Positions 26,093 to 34,487 of a stretch of 64,000 bases of DNA are shown in pieces (the stretch's first letter is position 1; every line of letters begins with the position of its first letter). The DNA lies in NCBI RefSeq assembly GCF_003594875.1, contig NZ_QZEY01000004.1, forward strand, positions 434,001-498,000, given 5' to 3'. The DNA is from Bailinhaonella thermotolerans. Its GTDB lineage: Bacteria > Actinomycetota > Actinomycetes > Streptosporangiales > Streptosporangiaceae. A program made the translations under genes and the position numbers. The notes under the pieces were generated by a model, which was given only the letters and a program-made list of their open reading frames with translations, searched no databases and was not told the origin of the DNA.

Positions 26093-28954
26093 GTGGCCAC
26101 GGAACGCATGACCTCTCCGGTGCTGGTCGGCCGGGACGAGGAGCTCGACCGCCTGGTGGCCGCGGCGACCTCCCCTCCCTCGGTGACCGTGGTCGAGGGC
26201 GAGGCCGGGATCGGCAAGACCCGGCTGGTGACCGAGCTGACCCGAAGGCCCGAACTGGCCGGGCGCCGCGTCCTCACCGGCGGGTGCGCCCGCATCCGCG
26301 AGCCGTTCCCGCTCGGCCCGCTGCTGGACGCGCTGCGCGCCGCCGGCGGGCATCTGCGGGCCGTGCCGTTGTCCCCGGTCGCCGGGGCGCTCAGGCCGCT
26401 GATGCCCGAGCTCGCCGACCTGCTGCCGCCCGCCCCCGACCGGCTCGACGACAAGATCGCCGAGCGGCACCGCGTGTTCCGCGGCCTGGCCTGCCTGATC
26501 GGCTCGCTCGGCCCCGCCGTCCTGGTCCTGGAGGACATGCACTGGGCCGACGAGCAGAGCGTCGAGTTCCTCGGCTACCTGCTGTCCGACCCGCCGCCGG
26601 GGCTCGGCGTGGTCCTGACGTTCCGCGGCGAGGAGGTCGGCCCCGCCGTACGCGCGCTCACGGCCCGGCTGCCCGGCGGGACCGCGCGCGAGCACCTGGT
26701 CCTGCGGCCGTTCGGCACCGCCGCGACCCGTGAGCTCGCGGCCTCGGTCCTGGACGCCGAGCGGGTGTCCGAGGACTTCGCGGCCTACCTGTGCGAGCGC
26801 ACGTCGGGGCTGCCCTTCGCCATCCAGGAACTGCTGGCCCTGCTGCGGGCGCGGGGCACCCTGGTACGGCGGGGCGGCGGCTGGTCGCGCAAGGCCATCG
26901 ACGAGCTCGACGTGCCCAGCGGGGTGCGCGACTCGGTCCTGGAACGGGTGAGCCGGCTATCGCCCGCGGCCCGGGAGGTCGCGGAGGCCGCGTCCGTGCT
27001 CCAGGTCATGGCGACGATCCCCGTGCTGACCGCCGTGTGCCGCGCCGGCGGGGAGGACGCCCTGCGGGGGCTGGACGAGGCGCTGGAGCGGGGGCTGCTG
27101 ATCGAGCGCGCGGGCCGGGTCGGCTACCGGCACCTGCTGGCGGTGCAGGCCGTCTACGACGACGTCCCGCTGCCCCGCCGCCAGGAACTGCACCGGCGCG
27201 CGGCCTCGGCTTTGGAGGGGCTCGACCCGGTGCCGCTCGGCCAGGTGGCCCACCACCTGCGCCACGCCGGCCTGACGGGCGCGTGGGTGGACGCGGCCGA
27301 GCGGGCCGCCGACCGGGCCGCCGCGCTGGGCGACGACTCGGAGGTGATCAGGCTGCTGGCGGACGTGCTCCGCGACGCCCGCCTCGACCCCGCCCGCCGC
27401 GCCCGGCTCTCGGCGAAGCTGGGGTGGGCCTGCGTGGACACCCCGGGGAAGGTGGACGCGGCGGCGCTGCTCGACGCGGCGCTGGAGCACGACCTGCCCC
27501 GGCCGCTGCGCGGGGAACTGCTCTTCCTGCTCGCCCTCAACCTGGAGACGGCGGGCCGGGACCCGCACCGCCAGTGGCGCGCCTACGCCGAGGCGGTGGA
27601 GCACCTCGGCTCCCGGCCCGAGCTGGCCGTACGCGCGATGCTGGGCCTGAGCATGCCGCTGGCGCCCGGCGTGCCGCCGGCGGAGCACGTGGCGTGGCTG
27701 GACCGGGCGCTGCGGACGCTGCCCGAGGTCGGCGACCGCGCGCTGCGGACCCTGGTGTACGGCAAGGCCGCCATGGTGCTGACCACCATGGGAGACCCGC
27801 GCTGGGCGGAGCTGTCCGGGCGGATGCTGGAGCTGACCGGGGAACCCACCGTGTCGCAGGAGGTCAACGCCTTCCGCTCGGCCGGGGTGAACGCCTGCTA
27901 CCCCGGCCACCACGCGCGGTCCGAACGCCTCCTGACCTCCGCGCTGCGGGCGGTGACAGAGCACGACCTCGGGCGCGTGCCCGAGATGACGTGCCGCGCC
28001 TGCCTCGCGGTGCTCTCCTACGCGCGCGGGCGATGGGACGGGCTGCCCGAGGAGACCGCCTTCCTCATCGGCCGGTTCGCCGACTCCCCGCGCCACCGCC
28101 TGCTCCCCGAGGCCGTCGCCGCCTGCCTGGCCCTCCACCGGGGCGAGCCGGACGCCGCCCGGCGCGCGCTCGACGAGGCGGTGGACGCCTGCCTGGACAT
28201 GGGGGCCATCGACCTGCTGCCCCTGCCGCTCGGCGCCCTCGCCCGCCTCGCGGCGGCCCAGGGAGACGCCGGCGCGGTCCTGGAGAAGGCGGACCGGGCC
28301 CGCGCCGCGTGGGAGGCCAAGCGCCTGTGGCCCGCGGCGGTGCGCGCGCTCCCCGCCCTCGCCGCGGCCCTGATCGCCGGCGGCGGCGCCGGCGCGGCGG
28401 CGGCGCTGGCGGCTCGGGTGGAGGAACGCCTGCGCGGCCTGGACGCTCCGCTCGGCCCCGCCGCCCTGGCCCACGCCCGGGGCCTGATCGCCCTGGCCGC
28501 GGGGAGGCGCCACGCCGCGGCCGACCATCTCCTGGCCGCCGCCGACGCGTACGACGCCCTGCTCAGCCCGTACGAGGCCGCCCAGGCGAGGGAGGCCGCC
28601 GCCGACTGCCTGTCCCGCCTGGCCGGCCCCGCCGCCGCGGCCCACCTCCAGCGGGCCCTGGCGGCGTACGCCGGGCTGGGGGCCCGCTGGGACCTGGACC
28701 GCGCCTCCCGGCTGGCCCGCGCCCAAGGGGTCGCGCCCCCCGCGCGCCACAGGTCCGGTCCCCGGGGCTACGGATCGGCCCTCTCCCCTCGGGAGTCCGA
28801 GGTCGCCGGGCTCGCCGCCGGCGGTCTCACCAACAAGGAGATCGCCCGCGCCCTGTTCCTTTCGACCAAGACCGTGGACAAGCACCTCAGCGCCGCCCTC
28901 CGCAAGCTGGGCCTGCGCTCACGCACCGCCCTCGCCCGCCGCCTGCCGGACTGA
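26093..28954 (+). CDS. LAL-type LuxR regulator (large ATP-binding)
   Basis: Transcriptional activator of 953 residues. The N-terminal AAA/NACHT-like ATPase has LVGRDEELDRL and a Walker A GEAGIGKT at 36-43, with Walker B around VLVLEDMHWADEQS. A long helical, TPR-like middle follows. The C-terminal LuxR HTH (about 885-950) shows LSPRESEVAGLAAGGLTNKE, IARALFLSTKTVDKHLS and ALRKLGLRSRTALARR. LAL proteins sense effectors and activate secondary metabolism or catabolic operons. GTG 26093 sits just after a G-run; ATG 26108 is the alternative. It is a single gene between the subtilisin and the carboxylase operon; its target is not evident. Confidence 0.93.
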   Translation: MATERMTSPVLVGRDEELDRLVAAATSPPSVTVVEGEAGIGKTRLVTELTRRPELAGRRVLTGGCARIREPFPLGPLLDALRAAGGHLRAVPLSPVAGALRPLMPELADLLPPAPDRLDDKIAERHRVFRGLACLIGSLGPAVLVLEDMHWADEQSVEFLGYLLSDPPPGLGVVLTFRGEEVGPAVRALTARLPGGTAREHLVLRPFGTAATRELAASVLDAERVSEDFAAYLCERTSGLPFAIQELLALLRARGTLVRRGGGWSRKAIDELDVPSGVRDSVLERVSRLSPAAREVAEAASVLQVMATIPVLTAVCRAGGEDALRGLDEALERGLLIERAGRVGYRHLLAVQAVYDDVPLPRRQELHRRAASALEGLDPVPLGQVAHHLRHAGLTGAWVDAAERAADRAAALGDDSEVIRLLADVLRDARLDPARRARLSAKLGWACVDTPGKVDAAALLDAALEHDLPRPLRGELLFLLALNLETAGRDPHRQWRAYAEAVEHLGSRPELAVRAMLGLSMPLAPGVPPAEHVAWLDRALRTLPEVGDRALRTLVYGKAAMVLTTMGDPRWAELSGRMLELTGEPTVSQEVNAFRSAGVNACYPGHHARSERLLTSALRAVTEHDLGRVPEMTCRACLAVLSYARGRWDGLPEETAFLIGRFADSPRHRLLPEAVAACLALHRGEPDAARRALDEAVDACLDMGAIDLLPLPLGALARLAAAQGDAGAVLEKADRARAAWEAKRLWPAAVRALPALAAALIAGGGAGAAAALAARVEERLRGLDAPLGPAALAHARGLIALAAGRRHAAADHLLAAADAYDALLSPYEAAQAREAAADCLSRLAGPAAAAHLQRALAAYAGLGARWDLDRASRLARAQGVAPPARHRSGPRGYGSALSPRESEVAGLAAGGLTNKEIARALFLSTKTVDKHLSAALRKLGLRSRTALARRLPD

Positions 28955-29050
28955 GACCGCCGGGCTGCGCCCGAGACGGCCGGGATCGCCCTCGCGCACG
29001 TCCCCGATTCGTCCGGGCCACCCGGTCATGGCCCGCCATCCGAGGGAGCT

Positions 29051-29074
29051 GAACATGGATTCGGATTCAAGTTG
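29051..29074. promoter_or_regulatory. Candidate TetR operator, copy 2, before the carboxylase operon
   Basis: GAACA followed by TGGATTCGGATTCAAGTTG, differing by one base from copy 1 at the TetR gene. It lies 45 bp before the leader ORF and 95 bp before the BCCP-CT gene, in the expected promoter zone. Confidence 0.8.
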
Positions 29075-29118
29075 TTGCTAGCATCGCCGCAACGCACCGG
29101 CGTCACCCGGAGGCCCGT

Positions 29119-29172
29119 ATGCCGTCCCCCGCGTTCCGCTTCTTCCGTCTCGTTCCGGCTTTTCCCGGATGA
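29119..29172 (+). CDS. 17-residue leader ORF overlapping the carboxylase start
   Basis: ATG at 29119 is preceded by GGAGG (29109-29113) at an ideal distance and encodes MPSPAFRFFRLVPAFPG. Its TGA overlaps the next ATG as ATGA (29169-29172). The carboxylase gene itself has no clear ribosome site, so its translation probably depends on ribosomes that finish this leader. The peptide contains four Phe and three Arg; attenuation by charged tRNA level is possible but unproven. Confidence 0.5.
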   Translation: MPSPAFRFFRLVPAFPG

Positions 29173-30971
29173 CGGCCGCGCACGGCCGGCGTCCCGCGCG
29201 GGCCGGGGAGGGCGAGGTGCGGGCGGAGCTGGCCGGGACGGTGGTGGAGATCGCCGAGCCCGGCGCCCGGGTGGCGGCGGGGGGCGAGCTCGCCGTGCTG
29301 GAGTCCATGAAGATGGAGCACGCGGTCACCGCCGCGGGCCCGGTCGTGGTGATCCGGGCGGCGCGGAAGGCCGGTGACACCGTGGCGGCGGGCGACCTGC
29401 TGCTGGTGACGGCCCCCGCCGACGCCGATGGCCACGTACGGCCGGAGGCCGCCGCGGCGGAGGCGCCGGGGGCGCGCGGTGTCCGGGCCGACCTCGCCGA
29501 GGTGCTCGAACGGCACCGGGTGACGACCGACGCGGCGCGGCCGGAGGCGATGGCGAAGCTGCGCGCCCGGGGGCGGCGGAGCGCGCGCGAGAACCTGGCC
29601 GACCTGGTGGACGAGGGGAGCCTGGCGGAGTACGCCCCACTGGCGATCGCGGCGCAGCGCCGGCGGCGCCCGCTGGCGGAGCTGATCGCCCAGACCCCGG
29701 CGGACGGGCTGGTCGGCGGCCTGGCCACGGTGAACGGGCACGAGACCGTGGTCATGTCCTACGACTACACCGTGCTCGCCGGGACGCAGGGGTACGTCAA
29801 CCACGCCAAGACCGACCGCCTGATCGCCCTGGCCGCGCGCCGCCGCGTACCCCTGGTGATCTTCCCCGAGGGAGGCGGGGGGCGGCCCGGGGACACCGAC
29901 CACCCGGTCACCGCCGGGCTCAGCGTGCCCACCTTCCGCGAGCTCGCCGCGCTGCGCGGCACGGTGCCGCTGGTCGCCGTGGTCTCCGGCCGCTGCTTCG
30001 CCGGGAACGCCGCCCTCGCCGGCACCTGCGACGTGATCATCGCGACCCCCGACGCCAACCTCGGCATGGGCGGCCCGGCCATGATCGAGGGCGGCGGCCT
30101 GGGGGTGGTCCGGCCCGAGGAGATCGGCCCGGCCGACGTGCAGACCCGCAACGGCGTCATCGACGTGCTCGCCGCCGACGAGGCCGAGGCCGTCGCGCTG
30201 GCCCGCCGCTACCTGTCGTACTTCCAGGGGCCGCGGGACGGCTGGCGCGCGCCCGACGCCGCGCGGGCCCGGGACGTGGTCCCCGAGAACCGGCTGCGCG
30301 CCTACGACGTCCACGACGCCATCGACGCGATCTTCGATGTCGGCTCGGTGCTCGAACTCCGCCCCCGGTACGGCCCCGGCGTGGTCACCGCGCTGGCCCG
30401 CGTCGAGGGCCGCCCCTGCGGCGTGATCGCCAACAACGCCCTGCACCTCGGCGGGGCGATCGACGCCGAGGCCGCCCAGAAGGCCCGCGAGTTCCTGCGG
30501 ATCGTCGGCGACTTCGGGCTGCCCCTGGTCTCGCTGTGCGACACCCCCGGCTTCATGGTCGGCCCCGCGGCCGAGGAGCAGGCGTCCGTACGGCGGTTCG
30601 CCGAGCTGTTCGCCGCGGGCGCCGCGCTCCCCTCGCGCACCGGGGTGATCGTGCTCCGCAAGGCGTACGGCCTGGGCGCCATGGCGATGGCGACGGGCTC
30701 GTTCCGCGCGCCCGACTTCACCGTCTCCTGGCCCACCGGCGAGTTCGGCGGCATGGGGCTGGAGGGCGCCGTCAAGCTGGGCTTCCGGCGGGAGCTGGAC
30801 GCCGAGCCGGATCCGGCGCGGCGGCGGGAGCTGTACGACGGGCTGCTCGCCGCGGCGTACGAGCAGGGCAGGGCGCTGAACGCCGCGAGCGCCTTCGAGA
30901 TCGACGACGTCATCGATCCGGCGGACTCGCGGCGCTGGATCTCCCGGCTGTTCGCGCCGGAGTCCCGATGA
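29169..30971 (+). CDS. Acyl-CoA carboxylase: fused biotin carrier and carboxyltransferase
   Basis: Protein of 600 residues. The N-terminus is a biotinyl domain (about 14-82) with the biotin site ESMKMEH, Lys48. A linker (83-105) leads to a carboxyltransferase of the PccB/AccD type (about 106-600) with ARENLADLVDEGSLAEY, VMSYDYTVLAGTQG, GGAIDAEAAQKAREFL and LCDTPGFMVG. The biotin carboxylase part needed to load biotin is absent here and must come from elsewhere. Fusion of carrier to carboxyltransferase, rather than to biotin carboxylase, is unusual. It starts an operon with two acyl-CoA dehydrogenases and has a TetR operator upstream. Substrate: some acyl-CoA, unspecified. Confidence 0.9.
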   Translation: MTAAHGRRPARAGEGEVRAELAGTVVEIAEPGARVAAGGELAVLESMKMEHAVTAAGPVVVIRAARKAGDTVAAGDLLLVTAPADADGHVRPEAAAAEAPGARGVRADLAEVLERHRVTTDAARPEAMAKLRARGRRSARENLADLVDEGSLAEYAPLAIAAQRRRRPLAELIAQTPADGLVGGLATVNGHETVVMSYDYTVLAGTQGYVNHAKTDRLIALAARRRVPLVIFPEGGGGRPGDTDHPVTAGLSVPTFRELAALRGTVPLVAVVSGRCFAGNAALAGTCDVIIATPDANLGMGGPAMIEGGGLGVVRPEEIGPADVQTRNGVIDVLAADEAEAVALARRYLSYFQGPRDGWRAPDAARARDVVPENRLRAYDVHDAIDAIFDVGSVLELRPRYGPGVVTALARVEGRPCGVIANNALHLGGAIDAEAAQKAREFLRIVGDFGLPLVSLCDTPGFMVGPAAEEQASVRRFAELFAAGAALPSRTGVIVLRKAYGLGAMAMATGSFRAPDFTVSWPTGEFGGMGLEGAVKLGFRRELDAEPDPARRRELYDGLLAAAYEQGRALNAASAFEIDDVIDPADSRRWISRLFAPESR

Positions 30972-31010
30972 GACCCGCGAACACTGTCGAAGTGGTGGAA
31001 AGGGAATCGT

Positions 31011-32201
31011 GTGAGTAGCGACGAACAGGACATAGCCGCCGGCCTGAGCGCCCGGGTGCGGGCGCTGCTCGCCGAGCACGACGTGGCGGACGAGCGCGCG
31101 TTCCTCGGGGCGCGGTTCGACGCCGGGCTCGCCTGGGTGCACTTCCCCGAAGGGCACGGCGGGCTGGGGCTGCCCCAGGTGTGGCAGCGGCAGGTGGAGG
31201 CCGAGCTGGCCGAGGCGGGCGCGCCGTACCCGGATCCGGGAAGGAACCCGATCGGGCTGGGGATGGCCGCGCCGACGATCGCCGCGTTCGGGACCGAGGA
31301 GCAGAAGCGGCGGTTCCTGCGCCCGCTGTGGACCGGCGAGGAGCTGTGGTGCCAGCTCTTCAGCGAGCCCGGCGCGGGGTCGGACCTGGCGGCCGTGGCG
31401 ACCCGCGCGGTGCGGGACGGCGACTCCTGGATCGTCAACGGGCAGAAGGTGTGGACGTCCGGCGCGGAGAAGGCCCGGCTCGCGATCCTCGTCGCGCGGA
31501 CCGACCCGGACGTGCCCAAGCACGCGGGCCTGACGTACTTCGTCTGCGACATGACCGCGCCCGGCGTCGAGGTGCGCCCGCTGCGGCAGATCACCGGGGA
31601 GGCGGAGTTCAACGAGGTCTTCCTCACCGACGTGCGCCTGCCCGACTTCTACCGCCTCGGCGAGGAGGGGCAGGGCTGGCGCGTCGCCACCGCCACCCTC
31701 AACAACGAGCGCGTCGCGATCGGCGGGGCCCCGTCGGCGCGCGAGACCGGCATGATCGCCAAGGTGGCGCGGGCCTGGCGCGACCACCCCGAACTGCGCG
31801 AGCCCGCGATGCACGACGAGCTGATGCGGCTGTGGGTGGAGGTCGAGGCCAACCGCCTGACGCGGGTACGGCTGCGCCAGCAGCTCGCGGCCGGGCAGCC
31901 GGGGCCGGAGGGCTCGGCGATGAAGCTGGCGTTCGCCCGGCTCGCGCAGCGGATCTCCGGCTTCGAGATCGAGCTGCGCGGCGAGGACGGCCTGCGGTAC
32001 GACGACTGGACCATGCGCCAGCCCGACTACGTGGACATGACCGGGCGCGGCCCCGGCTACCGCTACCTGCGCGCCAAGGGCAACTCCATCGAGGGCGGCA
32101 CCTCGGAGATCCTGCGCAACGTCATCGCCGAGCGGGTGCTGGGCCTGCCCCCCGAGCACCGCGTGGACAAGAGCATTCCGTGGAAGGACCTGCCCCGATG
32201 A
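31011..32201 (+). CDS. Acyl-CoA dehydrogenase, first subunit
   Basis: FAD enzyme of 396 residues that introduces an alpha,beta double bond in an acyl-CoA. The GTG start follows AAAGGGA. Signature stretches are LFSEPGAGSDLA near residue 118, WIVNGQKVWTSGAEKA and the C-terminal KGNSIEGGTSEILRNVIAERVLG. The next dehydrogenase gene overlaps it by ATGA, suggesting a heteromeric enzyme like the alpha2beta2 FadE/ChsE pairs that act on bulky or side-chain substrates. It is in the operon of the fused carboxylase. Confidence 0.93.
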   Translation: MSSDEQDIAAGLSARVRALLAEHDVADERAFLGARFDAGLAWVHFPEGHGGLGLPQVWQRQVEAELAEAGAPYPDPGRNPIGLGMAAPTIAAFGTEEQKRRFLRPLWTGEELWCQLFSEPGAGSDLAAVATRAVRDGDSWIVNGQKVWTSGAEKARLAILVARTDPDVPKHAGLTYFVCDMTAPGVEVRPLRQITGEAEFNEVFLTDVRLPDFYRLGEEGQGWRVATATLNNERVAIGGAPSARETGMIAKVARAWRDHPELREPAMHDELMRLWVEVEANRLTRVRLRQQLAAGQPGPEGSAMKLAFARLAQRISGFEIELRGEDGLRYDDWTMRQPDYVDMTGRGPGYRYLRAKGNSIEGGTSEILRNVIAERVLGLPPEHRVDKSIPWKDLPR

Positions 32202-33313
32202 CCCTGCTGTACTCCGAGACCGAGGAGTTCCTCCGCGACAGCGTCCGCCGGCTGTTCGCCGACCGCTGCCCGCCCGGGGCCGTCGCCGCCGCCTACGACG
32301 GTGCGGCCGACTTCTCCGGCCTGTGGAAGTCCCTGGCCGGGGACCTCGGCGTCGCCGGGCTGATCGTCCCCGAGTCCCTCGGCGGGGCCGGCGCGAGCGC
32401 GCGGGAGGCCGCGGTGGTCCTGGAGGAGATCGGCCGCGCCGTCGCGCCCGTCCCGTTCCTGTCCAGCGCCGTGCTCGCCACCACCGCCCTGCTGGAGGCG
32501 GGCGACACCGCGCTGCTGCCCGCCCTCGCCTCGGGCGAGCGCACCGCCGCGCTCGCCGTGCCGCTGACCTCCGGGCCGCCGACCTCTGGGCCGCCGACCT
32601 CCGGCCCGGCCCGGCACGCGGCGGCCGTACGCCACGGGGACGGCGGCCTGACCGGCCGCGTGACCAGCGTCGCCGGGGCGGCCGAGGCGGACGTGCTGGT
32701 GGTGCCGGTGGCCGGGGACGACGGGCTGGAACTGCGCACGGTCGCGCGGGACGCGCCGGGGCTCACGGTCACGCCGGTCCTGGCCCTGGACATGACCCGG
32801 CCGCTGGCCGACGTCGAGTTCGCGGGCACGCCCTCCGCCCGCGTCGGCCCGGGGGAGGACGCCGTGGCGCGGGCGCTGCTCGCCGGGGCCGCGCTGCTCG
32901 CCTCCGAGCAGGTCGGCCTGGCGCGCTGGTGCCTGGAGACGACCCTCGCGTACGTCAAGGAGCGCCGCCAGTTCGGCCGCCAGATCGGGTCGTACCAGGC
33001 GATCAAGCACCGGCTCGCGGACCTGTGGCTGGAGGTCGGCCAGGCCACCGCCGCCGCCCGGTACGCCGCCGACACGATCGCCCGGGGCGACGAGGACGCG
33101 GAGATCGCCGCGGCGGTCGCCCAGGCGTACTGCTCCGACGTCGCCGTCCACGCGGCCGAGGAGTGCGTCCAGCTCCACGGCGGCATCGGCATGACGTGGG
33201 AGCACCCGGCCCACCTCTACCTCAAGCGCGCCAAGGCCGACCAGCTCGCCCTCGGCACGCCGTACCACCACCGCGCCCGCCTGGGCGACCTGGTGGACCT
33301 CCCCGCCTCCTGA
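32198..33313 (+). CDS. Acyl-CoA dehydrogenase, second subunit
   Basis: Protein of 371 residues translated from an ATG overlapping the stop of the first subunit gene. It is divergent and shorter, with LGVAGLIVPESLGGAGAS, YVKERRQFGRQIGSYQAIKH and the catalytic-region LHGGIGMTWEHPAHLYLKRA. The middle domain carries a TSGPP triplet insertion (residues 124-138) encoded by a 15-bp repeat. Coupled translation suggests a heterotetramer with the previous protein. The last gene of the operon; hairpins at 33327 and 33376 follow. Confidence 0.92.
   Translation: MTLLYSETEEFLRDSVRRLFADRCPPGAVAAAYDGAADFSGLWKSLAGDLGVAGLIVPESLGGAGASAREAAVVLEEIGRAVAPVPFLSSAVLATTALLEAGDTALLPALASGERTAALAVPLTSGPPTSGPPTSGPARHAAAVRHGDGGLTGRVTSVAGAAEADVLVVPVAGDDGLELRTVARDAPGLTVTPVLALDMTRPLADVEFAGTPSARVGPGEDAVARALLAGAALLASEQVGLARWCLETTLAYVKERRQFGRQIGSYQAIKHRLADLWLEVGQATAAARYAADTIARGDEDAEIAAAVAQAYCSDVAVHAAEECVQLHGGIGMTWEHPAHLYLKRAKADQLALGTPYHHRARLGDLVDLPAS
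32566..32610. repeat. 15-bp repeat, three copies, inside the dehydrogenase gene
   Basis: GACCTCCGGGCCGCC is repeated three times in frame with small changes and encodes TSGPP repeats in a surface-loop position. Confidence 0.8.
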
Positions 33314-33326
33314 CCGCCCCGCCCGC

Positions 33327-33358
33327 CGTACGGCCAGGGTGGCGGCCCCGGCCGTACG
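33327..33358 (+). terminator. Hairpin with CGTACGGCC arms
   Basis: CGTACGGCC (33327-33335) pairs with GGCCGTACG (33350-33358) around 14 nt, directly after the dehydrogenase operon. Confidence 0.6.
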
Positions 33359-33375
33359 ACGGGAAAACCTGTTGG

Positions 33376-33397
33376 AGCGCGACCGGGGGGTCGCGCT
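33376..33397 (+). terminator. Second hairpin after the dehydrogenase operon
   Basis: AGCGCGACC (33376-33384), loop GGGG, then GGTCGCGCT (33389-33397): a compact 9-bp stem with tetraloop and a short T-containing tail, the best terminator here. Confidence 0.65.
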
Positions 33398-33515
33398 TCA
33401 ATGGGCGCCTATGACGGCGAAGCAGTACGACAAATCAGGTAAAACGGACAGAGTGGGTGAGGCGGATCGGGCGGTGCCCGGCGGCCCGCGAGGGAGGGTG
33501 TGACGGGCGTGGGCG

Positions 33516-34379
33516 ATGCCCTCGCGTAAGCGAGTACGGCCCTCGGCCAGGCGCGACGAGGGGGACGACCTGAAGCTGCACCGGCGGGCGGTGCGCGCGG
33601 ACGGCCGCGACCTCACGGTGGTGACGTTGCGCCCCGGCCACGCGGCGCGCTTCTCCACGAACCGGTACCACGGGACCTGGCACGTCCTGACCTGCCCGCG
33701 CGGCGCGCGGCTCCTCGGCCGGCTGCTGTGGGGGCTGTCGTTCCAGCGGGTCCCCGGCACGGTCGTCGTGATCGGCGCTCCGCACCTGGAGCCGAACCCC
33801 TTCGACGCCGAGCCGTCGGACCCGATCGTGCTCGTCCCGGCCGGGCTCACGATCCTGACCCCGAGGGCGGCCCGGGTGCTCCGGGCGAAGGCGTTCGCGC
33901 CCCCGCCCTCGGAGGGGACCGTGCGCTGGCGGACCTGGGGCCTGGACGCCGCCCTCGACCGCCGCCGCGAGGAGCAGTCCCGGCCGCGCTGGTGGACGAC
34001 GCGCTGGGAGCGCCCCGCCGACGAACGCCTCACCGCCGTCGAGCGGGCGGGCGGCACGCTGGTCCTGCGCGGCTCCGCGGCCCAGTTGCGGACCTGGGCG
34101 ACGTGGGTGTGGGAGCTCTCCGAGCGGATGTACGACGGCTCGAACCACGTCTACCTCGACGGCTGGAACCACGGGCACGAGGGCGAGGTGCAGGTCTTCA
34201 CCGACTACCGGCGGCGGGCGGACGCCGCGGCCGTCGCCCGCCGCGAGATCCTCGCCCGGCACTCCGCCCCGCCGCTCCCCGCCGACCTCAACCCGCTGGT
34301 CTGGGAACACGGCGCCGCCGTGCGCGCCCGGGCCCGCCGGGGCGCGGGAGCGGTCCCGGCCGCGTCCGAGCCGGCGTAG
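33516..34379 (+). CDS. Hypothetical protein
   Basis: Protein of 287 residues that I cannot assign. No signal peptide or long membrane segment. The N-terminal 25 residues are basic; then comes a beta-rich region (LTVVTLRPGHAARFSTNRYH, VPGTVVVIGAPHLEPNPFD, SDPIVLVPAGLTILT). The C-terminal half is Trp-rich (PRWWTTRWERP, LRTWATWVWELSERMYDGS, YLDGWNHGHEGEVQVF). Codon use is fully typical of the genome. The start is uncertain; a stop in frame at 33501 limits it. It is monocistronic, convergent with the reductase gene. Confidence 0.75.
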   Translation: MPSRKRVRPSARRDEGDDLKLHRRAVRADGRDLTVVTLRPGHAARFSTNRYHGTWHVLTCPRGARLLGRLLWGLSFQRVPGTVVVIGAPHLEPNPFDAEPSDPIVLVPAGLTILTPRAARVLRAKAFAPPPSEGTVRWRTWGLDAALDRRREEQSRPRWWTTRWERPADERLTAVERAGGTLVLRGSAAQLRTWATWVWELSERMYDGSNHVYLDGWNHGHEGEVQVFTDYRRRADAAAVARREILARHSAPPLPADLNPLVWEHGAAVRARARRGAGAVPAASEPA

Positions 34380-34448
34380 ACCGGGCCCGGCCCCCGAACG
34401 CGCCCCGGCCCGGAACACGCCCCGGCCCGGGAGCCCGCCCCGGCCCCC

Positions 34449-34476
34449 GGAGCCCGCCCCGGCCCGGGCGGGCTCC
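34449..34476. terminator. Bidirectional hairpin between convergent genes
   Basis: GGAGCCCGCCC (34449-34459), loop CGGCCC, then GGGCGGGCTCC (34466-34476): 11 perfect pairs, between the stop codons of two convergent genes. Confidence 0.7.
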
Positions 34477-34487
34477 CGCCGTCCCGG

